Origin: an uncultured Clostridia bacterium
GTDB taxonomy: Bacteria; Bacillota; Clostridia; Christensenellales; UBA1242
Direction: 5' to 3'
NCBI GenBank assembly: GCA_934793215.1
Contig: CAKVOP010000003.1
Span: 1 to 64,000, forward strand
Length of the DNA stretch: 64,000 nt
In this document: piece after piece, positions 1-7,497 of the stretch
How positions within the stretch are numbered: the first letter of the stretch is position 1
Layout: the number at the start of each line of letters is the position of its first letter
Translations under genes and position numbers: made by a program
Notes under the pieces: model-generated
Seen by the model: only the letters and a program-made list of their open reading frames with translations
Told to the model about the DNA's origin: nothing
Databases searched by the model: none

Positions 1-61
1 CATTTCTCCCTAATTTATTTTCTCTCATTTTTATTTTATCATCTCTTTTAAACTTTGTCAA
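1..61 (-). promoter_or_regulatory. Promoter, RBS and start codon of a gene running off the left edge
   Basis: On the minus strand TTGACA (56-61), a 17-nt spacer and TAAAAT (33-38) form a near-consensus promoter. It is followed by an AGGGAGAA ribosome-binding site (about 5-12) and an ATG at 3-1. Only the start codon of the coding region is inside the window, so the product cannot be named. Confidence 0.7.
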
Positions 62-75
62 TAGGAGAAAAGAAA

Positions 76-100
76 CATAAAAAAAGAGGCGACGCCTCTT
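76..100 (-). terminator. Intrinsic terminator after the 48-aa gene
   Basis: Stem AAGAGGC (84-90) / GCCTCTT (94-100) with a 3-nt loop. On the minus strand it is followed by a T run, so it ends leftward transcription from the gene at 110-256 and probably from argS. Confidence 0.8.
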
Positions 101-109
101 CTTTCGAAA

Positions 110-256
110 TTATAATTCCATGCCTCTATCTTCATCAAGTTCTCTTCCAGCGATTGGAGCGTGGAGTTTTTTTGTCTTATCGAAATTGATTTCGCTTTTC
201 CCAGCGATAACCATATCTTTGTATTCTTTAATGCTAACTTTAAGTGTAACAGTCAT
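110..256 (-). CDS. Small hypothetical protein (48 aa)
   Basis: ATG at 256-254 is preceded by a strong GGAGGAC ribosome-binding site and the frame runs 48 codons to TAA at 112-110. The protein begins MTVTLKVSIKEYKDMVIAGK and ends in an acidic tail, ELDEDRGMEL. It has no Cys, no membrane segment and no motif I recognise. It lies 69 bp downstream of argS on the same strand and ahead of a clear terminator, so it is probably the last gene of that transcript or a short unit of its own. The good ribosome-binding site and terminator argue that it is real. Function unknown. Confidence 0.7.
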   Translation of the reverse strand: MTVTLKVSIKEYKDMVIAGKSEINFDKTKKLHAPIAGRELDEDRGMEL

Positions 257-325
257 GATGTCCTCCTAACTTGTCCATATTGTAACACACTTTTTTAAAA
301 ATGTAAATAGGGTTTTTTAAATTTT

Positions 326-2086
326 TTACATTTTGTTTGGAACTTCAATTCCAAGCACATAAAGTCCTTGTGTAAGTTTTTTCTTAACTAAATTTAAAAG
401 TGCAACATAACTTGCCTTTTTCTCTACATTTTTCTCACCTATAACGCTATGATTATTGTAGAAAGTAGAAAATGCACTGGCAAGATCATAGACTGCACTG
501 GCAAGGGTATTGAGCGATTTCTCTTTATAGCAAATTTCATATGCCGAGTTAAGTCGCAAAATAGCCTTTATAATCTCGCGTTCCTCTTCATCGTGCATTT
601 TAATTTCCCCTGCATCGCAATCTACTTTTGAAAGAATTGAGTTTATTCTTACAACAGTATATTGAATATATGGTCCAGTTTTGCCCTCGAAAGATACAAA
701 CTTGTCGAGGTCAAAAACATAATCTTTCCCAACATTATTAATAAGGTCGCCAAACTTCATTGCACCAACGCCAATTTTAAGCGCTGTATCTCTATCACTT
801 GGTGCTCCATTCGCGACAAGTTTTTCTGTCGCTTTGTCAATTAAAAGGTTTATAATGTCTTCAAGCTTTATTGTGTCTCCACTTCTAGTTTTGAAAGGTT
901 TCCCGTCTTTGCCATTCATAGTCCCATAACCAATGTGGATAAGTTGTTGATTCTCTGGGCTTATGCCCGCCATTTTGCACACTCTAAACACTTGTGTAAA
1001 ATGATTTTTTTGTCTTCCGTCCACAATATATTCAATTCTATCCACATTTTTAAACTGTTTGTTTCGCATAAGAATTGTTGCAATATCAGTGGTCGCATAC
1101 AGCACTGCACCATTATATTTTTTCAAAATTGCCGGAGGCATAGGATTTTTATATCTCTGCACTTCGTCTGGGTCTTTTTTAGGGATTGGCACATTTTCGC
1201 CTTCAATTGCGACATCAACTACCATTGCCCCTTCGCTTTCCCTTAAAAGGCCTTTGTCTTCAATGATTTTAAGTGCTGGGTCGATATATTCGTCCGCATC
1301 GCTTTCACCATACCACAAATCAAAAGTTGCACCTAGTTCGCGATAATGCATCTTGATTTGTTCAACAGAGACTGCCCTTATTTTTCTGTAAATAGAATAG
1401 TAAGGCTCCTCTTTCCTTTGTATTTTAAGCGTCCATTCATCGGCAGTCTTTTTAAACTGCTCGTCTACATTTTTTTTCGCACTGGCTTTTGGATAAACCT
1501 CATTCAACATTTCAAGAGTAAGCTTTGGTTCTTCCCCTTTGCCAGAAAAATAATAATCAAGCAAGCCTTCTTCGTAAAGTCCCAACTCTGTGAGCCCCAT
1601 TTGAAGTCCCCAGTCGCCAAGGTGAACATCACTGACAACCTCTTCTCCAAGGGTGCTATAAAGGCGTTTTAAACTTTCGCCTATAATTGGAGAACGCAGA
1701 TGCCCAACATGTAACGCTTTGGCAACATTTGCTCCACCATAATCGAGAATCACCTTCCCTCCTCTATGGATTTTTTCAAGTCCTCCATTTTCATCTTCAA
1801 GGAATTGCTTGCCAGTGAGGGCAAGTTTCTCGTCGGTAAGTGAAATGTTTATAAAAGCAGGTTTTGCAACTTCAAAAACAAAATTATTATTTTCGGGAAC
1901 CATTGCGACAATTTCATTCGCTAATTCAAAAGGATTTTTGCCATACTTTTTCGCAAGAGCAAAGCACCCATTACATTGAAAATCGCAAAGATTTGGCATT
2001 CCAGAAAAAACAACTGAAAGTTTGTCTTCAATCCCCGCTTTTTTTGCACCTTTGTTTAAAAGTTCTTCAATTTCTTGTATAATCAT
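326..2086 (-). CDS. argS: Arginyl-tRNA synthetase
   Basis: Class I aminoacyl-tRNA synthetase that charges tRNA-Arg in the cytosol. The 586-aa length is normal for the family. The N-terminal add-domain-like region (about 1-100) is followed by the Rossmann catalytic domain with the HIGH-type motif HVGH at 126-129 (context ANVAKALHVGHLRSPIIG). A degenerate KMSKS region lies near GTMNGKDGKPFKTRSGD, and a helical anticodon-binding C terminus follows. The ATG has a GAGGGG ribosome-binding site. It lies 12 bp downstream of recR and is probably the distal gene of dnaX-ybaB-recR-argS. Nothing unusual. Confidence 0.96.
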   Translation of the reverse strand: MIIQEIEELLNKGAKKAGIEDKLSVVFSGMPNLCDFQCNGCFALAKKYGKNPFELANEIVAMVPENNNFVFEVAKPAFINISLTDEKLALTGKQFLEDENGGLEKIHRGGKVILDYGGANVAKALHVGHLRSPIIGESLKRLYSTLGEEVVSDVHLGDWGLQMGLTELGLYEEGLLDYYFSGKGEEPKLTLEMLNEVYPKASAKKNVDEQFKKTADEWTLKIQRKEEPYYSIYRKIRAVSVEQIKMHYRELGATFDLWYGESDADEYIDPALKIIEDKGLLRESEGAMVVDVAIEGENVPIPKKDPDEVQRYKNPMPPAILKKYNGAVLYATTDIATILMRNKQFKNVDRIEYIVDGRQKNHFTQVFRVCKMAGISPENQQLIHIGYGTMNGKDGKPFKTRSGDTIKLEDIINLLIDKATEKLVANGAPSDRDTALKIGVGAMKFGDLINNVGKDYVFDLDKFVSFEGKTGPYIQYTVVRINSILSKVDCDAGEIKMHDEEEREIIKAILRLNSAYEICYKEKSLNTLASAVYDLASAFSTFYNNHSVIGEKNVEKKASYVALLNLVKKKLTQGLYVLGIEVPNKM

Positions 2087-2098
2087 TTTCCCCTCTAA

Positions 2099-2689
2099 TT
2101 AATCTATATCTCTTCTTGCTTCAAGTGCTTTTGAAAGTGTTACTTCGTCTGCATATTCAAGGTCACTGCCCATTGAAATACCCTGCGCAATCCTTGTCAC
2201 CTTAACTCCAAGAGGTTTAAGTATCTTTGCAATATACATTGCAGTTGCGTCACCCTCGACATCAGGGTTTGTTGCCATGATAACTTCACTGACCTTGTCT
2301 TCTTGCACACGCGACAAGAGTTCCTTTATTTTTATATCGTTCGGTCCACGGTGTTCTAGCGGACTGATTGTCCCAAAAAGCACATGGTAGACGCCATCAT
2401 AGGTTTTTACTTTTTCCATTGCAAGTATATCTTTGGGTTGAGCCACCACGCAAATAATTTTTCTATTTCTAGTTTTGCAAATTGGGCACACTTCTTGGTC
2501 GGTAAAATTCCCGCACACTTTACAAAAGCCAATCTTTGCTTTTGCCTCTTTTATTGCATCGGCGAATCGTTCTGCCCGTTCCTCTTTTCCTTCAATAATA
2601 GAAAAAGCATAGCGTTGTGCTGTTTTGTAGCCAACGCCTGGGAGGGTTCTAAACTGGTCGATAAGTTTTTCAATTATGTCGTCTTGCAT
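2099..2689 (-). CDS. recR: Recombination protein RecR
   Basis: RecR works with RecF and RecO to load RecA on gapped DNA. At 196 aa it has the usual length and domain order: helix-hairpin-helix at about 10-35 (LPGVGYKTAQRYAFSI), a C4 zinc finger at Cys56, 59, 68 and 71 (CKVCG...CPIC), a Toprim region (EVIMATNPDVEGDATA) and a C-terminal GISMGSDLEYADEVTL segment. Its ATG overlaps the stop of ybaB (TAATG), indicating translational coupling. The dnaX-ybaB-recR order is conserved in many bacteria. Confidence 0.97.
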   Translation of the reverse strand: MQDDIIEKLIDQFRTLPGVGYKTAQRYAFSIIEGKEERAERFADAIKEAKAKIGFCKVCGNFTDQEVCPICKTRNRKIICVVAQPKDILAMEKVKTYDGVYHVLFGTISPLEHRGPNDIKIKELLSRVQEDKVSEVIMATNPDVEGDATAMYIAKILKPLGVKVTRIAQGISMGSDLEYADEVTLSKALEARRDID

Positions 2690-3015
2690 TACATCATTCC
2701 TGGAATAGAAGGCATTGCCTCTTTCTCTTTTCTAGCGATTTGACCAAGGGCGTCATTAACGGCTGAAATGATAAGGTCTTCAAGCATTTCAACATCGTCT
2801 GGGTCAACAACCTCTTTTTTAATAGTTACCGCTTTAAGCGTTCTGTTTCCGCTCATTTTAACTTCAACCATTCCCCCACCAACTGATGAAGTGAATTCAG
2901 TGTTGTCAAGTTCCTCTTTAGCTCTTGCCATATCCTCTTGCATTTTTTGAGCTTGTCGCATAAGTTGATTTAAATTAGCTCCACCGCCAAATCCTCCAAA
3001 ATTCCCGTATGCCAT
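2689..3015 (-). CDS. ybaB: YbaB/EbfC nucleoid-associated protein
   Basis: Small DNA-binding dimer of the YbaB/EbfC family, 108 aa, the normal length. It has a Gly-rich start (MAYGNFGGFGGGANLNQLM), an amphipathic helix rich in Gln, Met and Lys (RQAQKMQEDMARAKEELDN), the family core EVKMSGNRTLKAVTIKKEVVDPDD, and a helical C terminus. It sits between dnaX and recR as in most Bacillota and shares its stop with the recR start. The family is linked to nucleoid organisation and possibly to RecR function; the precise role is unsettled. Confidence 0.95.
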   Translation of the reverse strand: MAYGNFGGFGGGANLNQLMRQAQKMQEDMARAKEELDNTEFTSSVGGGMVEVKMSGNRTLKAVTIKKEVVDPDDVEMLEDLIISAVNDALGQIARKEKEAMPSIPGMM

Positions 3016-3016
3016 A

Positions 3017-3361
3017 TTAAATATCTCCTTTTATAATTAATTTATTTCTAAAAGTCTTTTTAAGGGTTTGCAAATCTTCCTCTTCTTGTGACTTTTCTTC
3101 TACTTTTATTTTTATTTTTACACTTAAGTCAAGCCCTTGCCATCGAAGTGCATTTTCAATTTCACGTCTACCATCTTGAAGCAGGCCTACAAGCATGCCA
3201 TCATAGACATTTATAACTAGGCTGTCATTTTGTAGTTCAACATCGGTTATGTCTCCGCATGCCACATGCAAAGCAATTTGGTGATGCTCTTTTAAAAACA
3301 AAACCACCTTTCCCCAAACTGTTTTTGCAGACAATTTTTGATTAACCGCCGTAATTTTCAG
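3017..3361 (-). CDS. dnaX: DnaX tau C-terminal domain, in the -1 frame of dnaX
   Basis: From the A9 tract at 3362-3370 the -1 frame of dnaX stays open to 3017. It reads KLKITAVNQKLSAKTVW and continues into a fold typical of DnaX C-terminal domains (WGKVVLFLKEHHQIALHVA...). The piece looks like the missing tau tail rather than a separate gene. The first usable internal start is a TTG at 3334 with no good ribosome-binding site, and the frame is open and protein-like upstream of that TTG. A -1 slip on A AAA AAC just before the TGA would give a tau of about 484 aa; without slipping, the 370-aa gamma form is made. Only experiment can show which occurs. Stop is 1 bp before ybaB. Confidence 0.75.
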   Translation of the reverse strand: MKITAVNQKLSAKTVWGKVVLFLKEHHQIALHVACGDITDVELQNDSLVINVYDGMLVGLLQDGRREIENALRWQGLDLSVKIKIKVEEKSQEEEDLQTLKKTFRNKLIIKGDI

Positions 3362-4470
3362 TTTTTTTTTGTTTCTTCGCTGTTAAGTCCGCTCATTGCA
3401 GAGAGGGAAAGAGTTTCAAGCAACAATCTTGGCGAGAGTGTGTAACGAAGTTCGTTTTCTGCACCACCAAAAACTTGCATATACGAAATAAGTTCTTTTT
3501 CGTTAAACTTTTCTGCCTGTGCAATAGTTTTTGCGAGTGCATCGTCAGGCAGAGACAAAATTTCATTTGGGTTTGCACAAGATTTTGCAACTAATAGTGC
3601 CCGTGCGTGCTTTGCAAGTTCTTTTACAAAAACTGGAAGATTCTTCCCGCTTCTATCTATCTCACTTATTAAAGTAAGTATCCCGCCAGCGTCACGGTCA
3701 CGCAATTTGTCAAAATAATCAATCATAAGGTCGTAATCAGTCCTACCAAGAACCTTCATAACCTCTTCTTTTGTTATTTTACCGTTTGAGTAAGCAACTA
3801 CACAATCTGCAATAGATAGCGTATCTCTCACGCTCCCCTCGCCCGCAACGGCAATCAGTTTAAGTGCATCACTATCGTACTCAATTTCTTCACTATCAAG
3901 CACCTTTTCAAGTAGTGCGGTGAGTTTATCAACGCCCACAAGCCTAAAATCAAACCTTGTGCATCGAGACAAAATGGTTGCAGGAAGTTTGTGAGGCTCT
4001 GTTGTCGCAAGAATAAAAATGACATGTGCTGGTGGCTCTTCAAGAGTTTTTAGAAGTGCGTTAAATGCTGAATCTGTCAACATGTGCACTTCATCAATAA
4101 TATACACTTTGTATCTTGCACCAACTGGCATAAATTTGACTTTTTCGCGTATTTCACGGACGTCATCTACACGGTTATTTGATGCGGCATCTATTTCAAT
4201 AACATTTATATCATTTTGTTTTTCAAGGTTTTTGCAAACCTCGCATTCTCCGCAAGGTGAACCATTCTCGTTATGCAAACAGTTTACCGCTTTGGCAAAA
4301 ATTCTTGCGACAGAAGTTTTCCCAATCCCTCTTGAACCAGTAAAAAGATAAGCATGACTTTTTTTGTCACACATTATTTGGTTTTGAAGTGCTTTTGTGA
4401 TATGCTCTTGTCCAATTACCTCTTCAAAGGTTTTAGGACGATATTTGCGATATAGCGCGAGATGTTCCAT
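3358..4470 (-). CDS. dnaX: DNA polymerase III gamma/tau subunit (zero-frame, gamma-like product)
   Basis: Clamp-loader ATPase of the replicative polymerase. Domains seen: Walker A GSRGIGKT at 45-52, a zinc module with Cys64, 73, 76 and 79, Walker B IIDEVHM at about 124-130, sensor 1 FILATTEPHKLPATILSRCTRF, and helical domain III to about 355. The zero frame stops at 370 aa (TGA 3360-3358), directly after nine A residues. That is short for tau but right for gamma. The ATG has an AGGAG ribosome-binding site and a promoter just upstream. First gene of dnaX-ybaB-recR(-argS). Confidence 0.95.
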   Translation of the reverse strand: MEHLALYRKYRPKTFEEVIGQEHITKALQNQIMCDKKSHAYLFTGSRGIGKTSVARIFAKAVNCLHNENGSPCGECEVCKNLEKQNDINVIEIDAASNNRVDDVREIREKVKFMPVGARYKVYIIDEVHMLTDSAFNALLKTLEEPPAHVIFILATTEPHKLPATILSRCTRFDFRLVGVDKLTALLEKVLDSEEIEYDSDALKLIAVAGEGSVRDTLSIADCVVAYSNGKITKEEVMKVLGRTDYDLMIDYFDKLRDRDAGGILTLISEIDRSGKNLPVFVKELAKHARALLVAKSCANPNEILSLPDDALAKTIAQAEKFNEKELISYMQVFGGAENELRYTLSPRLLLETLSLSAMSGLNSEETKKN

Positions 4471-4486
4471 ATTTTCTCCTGCTTAA

Positions 4487-4515
4487 ATTATACAAAACAT
4501 TTTACATTTTGGCAA
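4487..4515 (-). promoter_or_regulatory. dnaX promoter
   Basis: On the minus strand TTGCCA (4515-4510), a 17-nt spacer and TATAAT (4492-4487), followed by GCAGGAG and the dnaX ATG at 4470. Confidence 0.75.
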
Positions 4516-4517
4516 CA

Positions 4518-4543
4518 AAAAAATCGGCATAACCCGATTTTTC
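4518..4543 (-). terminator. Terminator after tpiA
   Basis: Stem AAAATCGG (4520-4527) / CCGATTTT (4534-4541) with a 6-nt loop and T runs on both strands. It separates pgk-tpiA from dnaX. Confidence 0.8.
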
Positions 4544-4549
4544 TCTCTT

Positions 4550-5305
4550 TTAGCCCGCTTTTACTGGCAAGGCTTTTGCCATCTTAATAAGATTTTCACA
4601 TTTTAAAGCACTGTTGCCAATCAAAACACCATCAAGCAATGAAATTTTGCTCACCAAAGCGATGTTTTTTTCATTCAAACTTCCACCATAAACGACATTG
4701 ATTTTTTCGCCCGCTTCAACCGAAAAATCATCTGCTATAACTTTTCTTATTGCATTGGCAGCCTTCTCAATCTCCTTTGCCGTTGGCGTCGTGCCTGTGC
4801 CGACCGCCCAAACAGGCTCATAAGCAATCACGATGTTGTCAAGCTCGTTTTCATAAAGTCCTTTAAGCGCTTCCTCGATTTGAGTTTGCAAACTTTCGCG
4901 TCCTTTCAATGTGTTTCTCTCTGTTTGAGTTTCTCCTACGCAAAGAATAACTTCTAATCCATTTTTAAGTGCAAGTTTTATCTTTTTGTTGAGAACGCGA
5001 CTGGTTTCTTTATATTTCGTTCTTCTCTCATAATGTCCAACTAGCACACTTTGGGCTCCAACATCTTTAAGCATACTCGCGGAAATTTCCCCTGTATTTT
5101 CACCGACCTCGTCTTCACAAAGATTTTGTGCTCCAATTTTTATATTAGTACCCTCTGTTAAAAACTTGCCAAGTTCAAGACTAGTAAAAGGAATCATAAA
5201 AGTAAATTCATGTTTAAATTTTTCTGCAAGAGGAACAAACTCATAAAAATACCTTTTAATTTCACTTGAAGTCTTGTTCATTTTGAAATTTGAATAAATT
5301 TTCAT
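4550..5305 (-). CDS. tpiA: Triosephosphate isomerase
   Basis: Interconverts dihydroxyacetone phosphate and glyceraldehyde 3-phosphate in glycolysis. At 251 aa it has the family length and TIM-barrel motifs: NFKMN near the N terminus (active-site Asn and Lys), the catalytic His in VLVGHYERR, the catalytic Glu in AYEPVWAVGTG (loop 6), and the phosphate-binding GGSLNEKN. The usual GHSERR motif reads GHYERR here, with a Tyr codon (TAT) in place of the conserved Ser. Its ATG overlaps the pgk stop (ATGA), so the two are translationally coupled. Confidence 0.96.
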   Translation of the reverse strand: MKIYSNFKMNKTSSEIKRYFYEFVPLAEKFKHEFTFMIPFTSLELGKFLTEGTNIKIGAQNLCEDEVGENTGEISASMLKDVGAQSVLVGHYERRTKYKETSRVLNKKIKLALKNGLEVILCVGETQTERNTLKGRESLQTQIEEALKGLYENELDNIVIAYEPVWAVGTGTTPTAKEIEKAANAIRKVIADDFSVEAGEKINVVYGGSLNEKNIALVSKISLLDGVLIGNSALKCENLIKMAKALPVKAG

Positions 5306-6483
5306 ATACTTCTCTCCTGTAACACATCAACGCAAGGAAGCGACCCTTTTTCTATAAATTCAAGCGTTGCTCCGCCACCCGTCGAAATGTAATCTATTTT
5401 ATGGGAAAGGCCAAGTTGATTTATTGCAGACACCGTGTCTCCTCCCCCCACAACAGTGTGTCCTTTACAAGAAGCGACCGCTTTTGCGACAGCCATGGTT
5501 CCATCAGCAAATTGTGCATCTTCGAATTTTCCAACTGGTCCATTCCAGAAAACTGTTTTTGCACCCTTTATAGCACGAGCATATAGTTTTGCCGTTTCGT
5601 CGCCAATATCATACCCAACCATGTCACCCGCCAGTTTCCTTACCTGATAAATATTATTAGATTTGTCTCTTTTTTTCATACAAACATGGTCAACAGGAAG
5701 CAGGATTTTCTTCCCTTGTTCGTAGGCCTTGTTTAGAATTTCTTTTGCTTTTGGCACACTTGCTTCATCACAAATGCTTGCACCTATCGTTTCGCCTTTC
5801 GCTTTCAAAAATGTGTATGCCATAGCTCCACCAATTATAAGTGTGTCCGCTTTGTCTATAAGTGCACTTAATACTGGAAGTTTATCTTTAACTTTTGCCC
5901 CACCAATAATTGCGACAAAAGGTCTTTCAGGTTCGGTCAGCAACGACGAAAGTTCCTTAAGTTCTCTCTCCATCAACAACCCCGTTGCGTTTGGCAGTAT
6001 TGTCGCGAGTCCGTAGGTTGTCACATTTTCTCTATGAGCAGAAGCAAATGCGTCATTTACATATATATCTCCATACGATGCAATCTCGCGTGCAAAATTC
6101 TTGTCGTTTGAAGTTTCCTCCTCATAAAAACGAACATTTTCAAGCAAAAGCACATTGCCGTCCTTTAAAACTGCAATTCTGTCTTTAACTTCTTGTCCAA
6201 TAACCTTGTTGCAAAAATCTACATTACAGGTGAGTTTTTTCATTAAGAAAAGTGCTACTGGCCAAAGTGACTTTTTAAGTTCAAATCCATTTGGTCTACC
6301 AAGGTGACTTAACAAAACTATTCTTGCTCCTTGTTGTGATAAGTATCTTATTGTTGGAAGTTCAGCAAGAATTCTTGTATAATCCATAATTCTGCCGTTG
6401 TCGTCCATAGGCACATTAAAGTCAACTCTCAAAAGGACTACTTTCCCTTTGAGTCCAGCGAGGTCTTTTATAGTTCGTTTCAT
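5302..6483 (-). CDS. pgk: Phosphoglycerate kinase
   Basis: Makes ATP from 1,3-bisphosphoglycerate in glycolysis. I place the start at ATG 6483-6481 because it has an AGGAGGAG ribosome-binding site and the product begins MKRTIKDLAGLKGKVVLLRV, as family members do; that gives 393 aa. Motifs: RVDFNVP, SHLGRPNG, GGAKVKDKLPVL, WNGPVGKFE, and the C-terminal GGGDTVSAI. It forms a two-gene glycolytic operon with tpiA (4-nt overlap). The frame is open further upstream into dusB, but that extension does not look like Pgk. Confidence 0.97.
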   Translation of the reverse strand: MKRTIKDLAGLKGKVVLLRVDFNVPMDDNGRIMDYTRILAELPTIRYLSQQGARIVLLSHLGRPNGFELKKSLWPVALFLMKKLTCNVDFCNKVIGQEVKDRIAVLKDGNVLLLENVRFYEEETSNDKNFAREIASYGDIYVNDAFASAHRENVTTYGLATILPNATGLLMERELKELSSLLTEPERPFVAIIGGAKVKDKLPVLSALIDKADTLIIGGAMAYTFLKAKGETIGASICDEASVPKAKEILNKAYEQGKKILLPVDHVCMKKRDKSNNIYQVRKLAGDMVGYDIGDETAKLYARAIKGAKTVFWNGPVGKFEDAQFADGTMAVAKAVASCKGHTVVGGGDTVSAINQLGLSHKIDYISTGGGATLEFIEKGSLPCVDVLQERSI

Positions 6484-6529
6484 AACTCCTCCTAACAAAA
6501 GTTTACACAATTTAAAGAAAATTTCAAAA

Positions 6530-7462
6530 TCATTTGCGTGTGCTTGAAAATAAATCTTGCAAAATTTGTAGGCTTTCATCTACGCTTGGACTTGTAGCAA
6601 GAGCAAGTCTTATCTCACTTGCACATGGTACAGAGGACACATACCACAAAAAGTGCTTGCGCATATATAGTGTAAGCCAACTTTCCTCATAATATTGTCT
6701 TAAAATTTCAACGTGCTTTTTGGCAACTTCATATATATTGATATCTTCATTCTTCCCCAAAAGTTCGCTAAAAATCCAAGGTTTCCCTTGTGCACCCCTT
6801 CCAATCATAACGCCGTCCACTCCCGTTGAAAGCATGGCATTATATGAAGCCAGGTCTACCACGTCACCATTTCCTATTACGGGAATATGAATTGCACTTT
6901 TAAGAGACGCAATTGCATCAAGATTTGCTTTTCCGCTGTAACCTTGCGATGCAAGTCTACCATGCAAGCAAACCGCTTTTGCACCAGATTCCTCGCACAT
7001 TCTTCCAAAATCAAGATAGTTTTCTTTTTCAAAACCTAGTCGAAATTTAACAGTGACAGGCCTCTTTGATTCATTCACACAAGCAGAAATAATTTTGCTC
7101 GCGAGAGGTAAATCTTTCATAAGTGCACTGCCCTCTCCATTTTTTACGATTTTTGGAGCAGGGCAACCCATGTTTATATCAATAATGTCGTATTTTTCAA
7201 GCATTGGCAAAGAAAGAGACTCTTTCATAATTTCACTTTCATGTCCAAAAATCTGTCCAATTTTTATTTTTTCCTCTGGTGAAATAATAGTCATAAGTTC
7301 CGTCTTTTTAGGGTTATGGAGCATAGCTCTACAAGACAACATTTCGCTATAAGTAGCGTCTGCGCCAAAAGAAGACGCAATAGCCCTAAAGCCTACATCA
7401 CTCACCCCCGCCATAGGAGCCAAAAGCAAATTGTTATTAAAATCTATATTCTCAATTTTCAT
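6530..7462 (-). CDS. dusB: tRNA-dihydrouridine synthase (DusB family)
   Basis: FMN enzyme that reduces uridine in the tRNA D-loop. At 310 aa the TIM-barrel part carries LLAPMAGVSDVGFRAIASSF at the N terminus, the catalytic Cys in INMGCPAPKI, KNGEGSALM, the KFRLG strand, LHGRLASQGYSG, and the FMN phosphate-binding GNGDV and GVMIGRGAQG. The C-terminal helical domain is present. The start codon has no Shine-Dalgarno; a promoter lies so close to it that the mRNA is probably leaderless (separate entry). It follows the flippase gene by 23 bp. Confidence 0.93.
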   Translation of the reverse strand: MKIENIDFNNNLLLAPMAGVSDVGFRAIASSFGADATYSEMLSCRAMLHNPKKTELMTIISPEEKIKIGQIFGHESEIMKESLSLPMLEKYDIIDINMGCPAPKIVKNGEGSALMKDLPLASKIISACVNESKRPVTVKFRLGFEKENYLDFGRMCEESGAKAVCLHGRLASQGYSGKANLDAIASLKSAIHIPVIGNGDVVDLASYNAMLSTGVDGVMIGRGAQGKPWIFSELLGKNEDINIYEVAKKHVEILRQYYEESWLTLYMRKHFLWYVSSVPCASEIRLALATSPSVDESLQILQDLFSSTRK

Positions 7463-7497
7463 AAGTATATGATAGCAATATTTTTTCAGTTTTCCAA
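7463..7497 (-). promoter_or_regulatory. dusB promoter, probably leaderless
   Basis: On the minus strand TTGGAA (7497-7492), a 17-nt spacer and TATCAT (7474-7469), then only 6 nt (ATACTT) before the ATG. There is no Shine-Dalgarno. It overlaps the 3' end of the flippase gene. Confidence 0.55.

Noticed and set aside
3358..3370. TGA as a recoded Trp codon, which would extend dnaX
   Set aside because: TGA serves as a stop in pgk, parB and dnaX, and reading through in the zero frame does not enter the tau domain; only the -1 frame does.
6484..6579. N-terminal extension of Pgk by 32 residues
   Set aside because: It overlaps the dusB end, is not family-like, and the internal ATG at 6483 has a strong ribosome-binding site.
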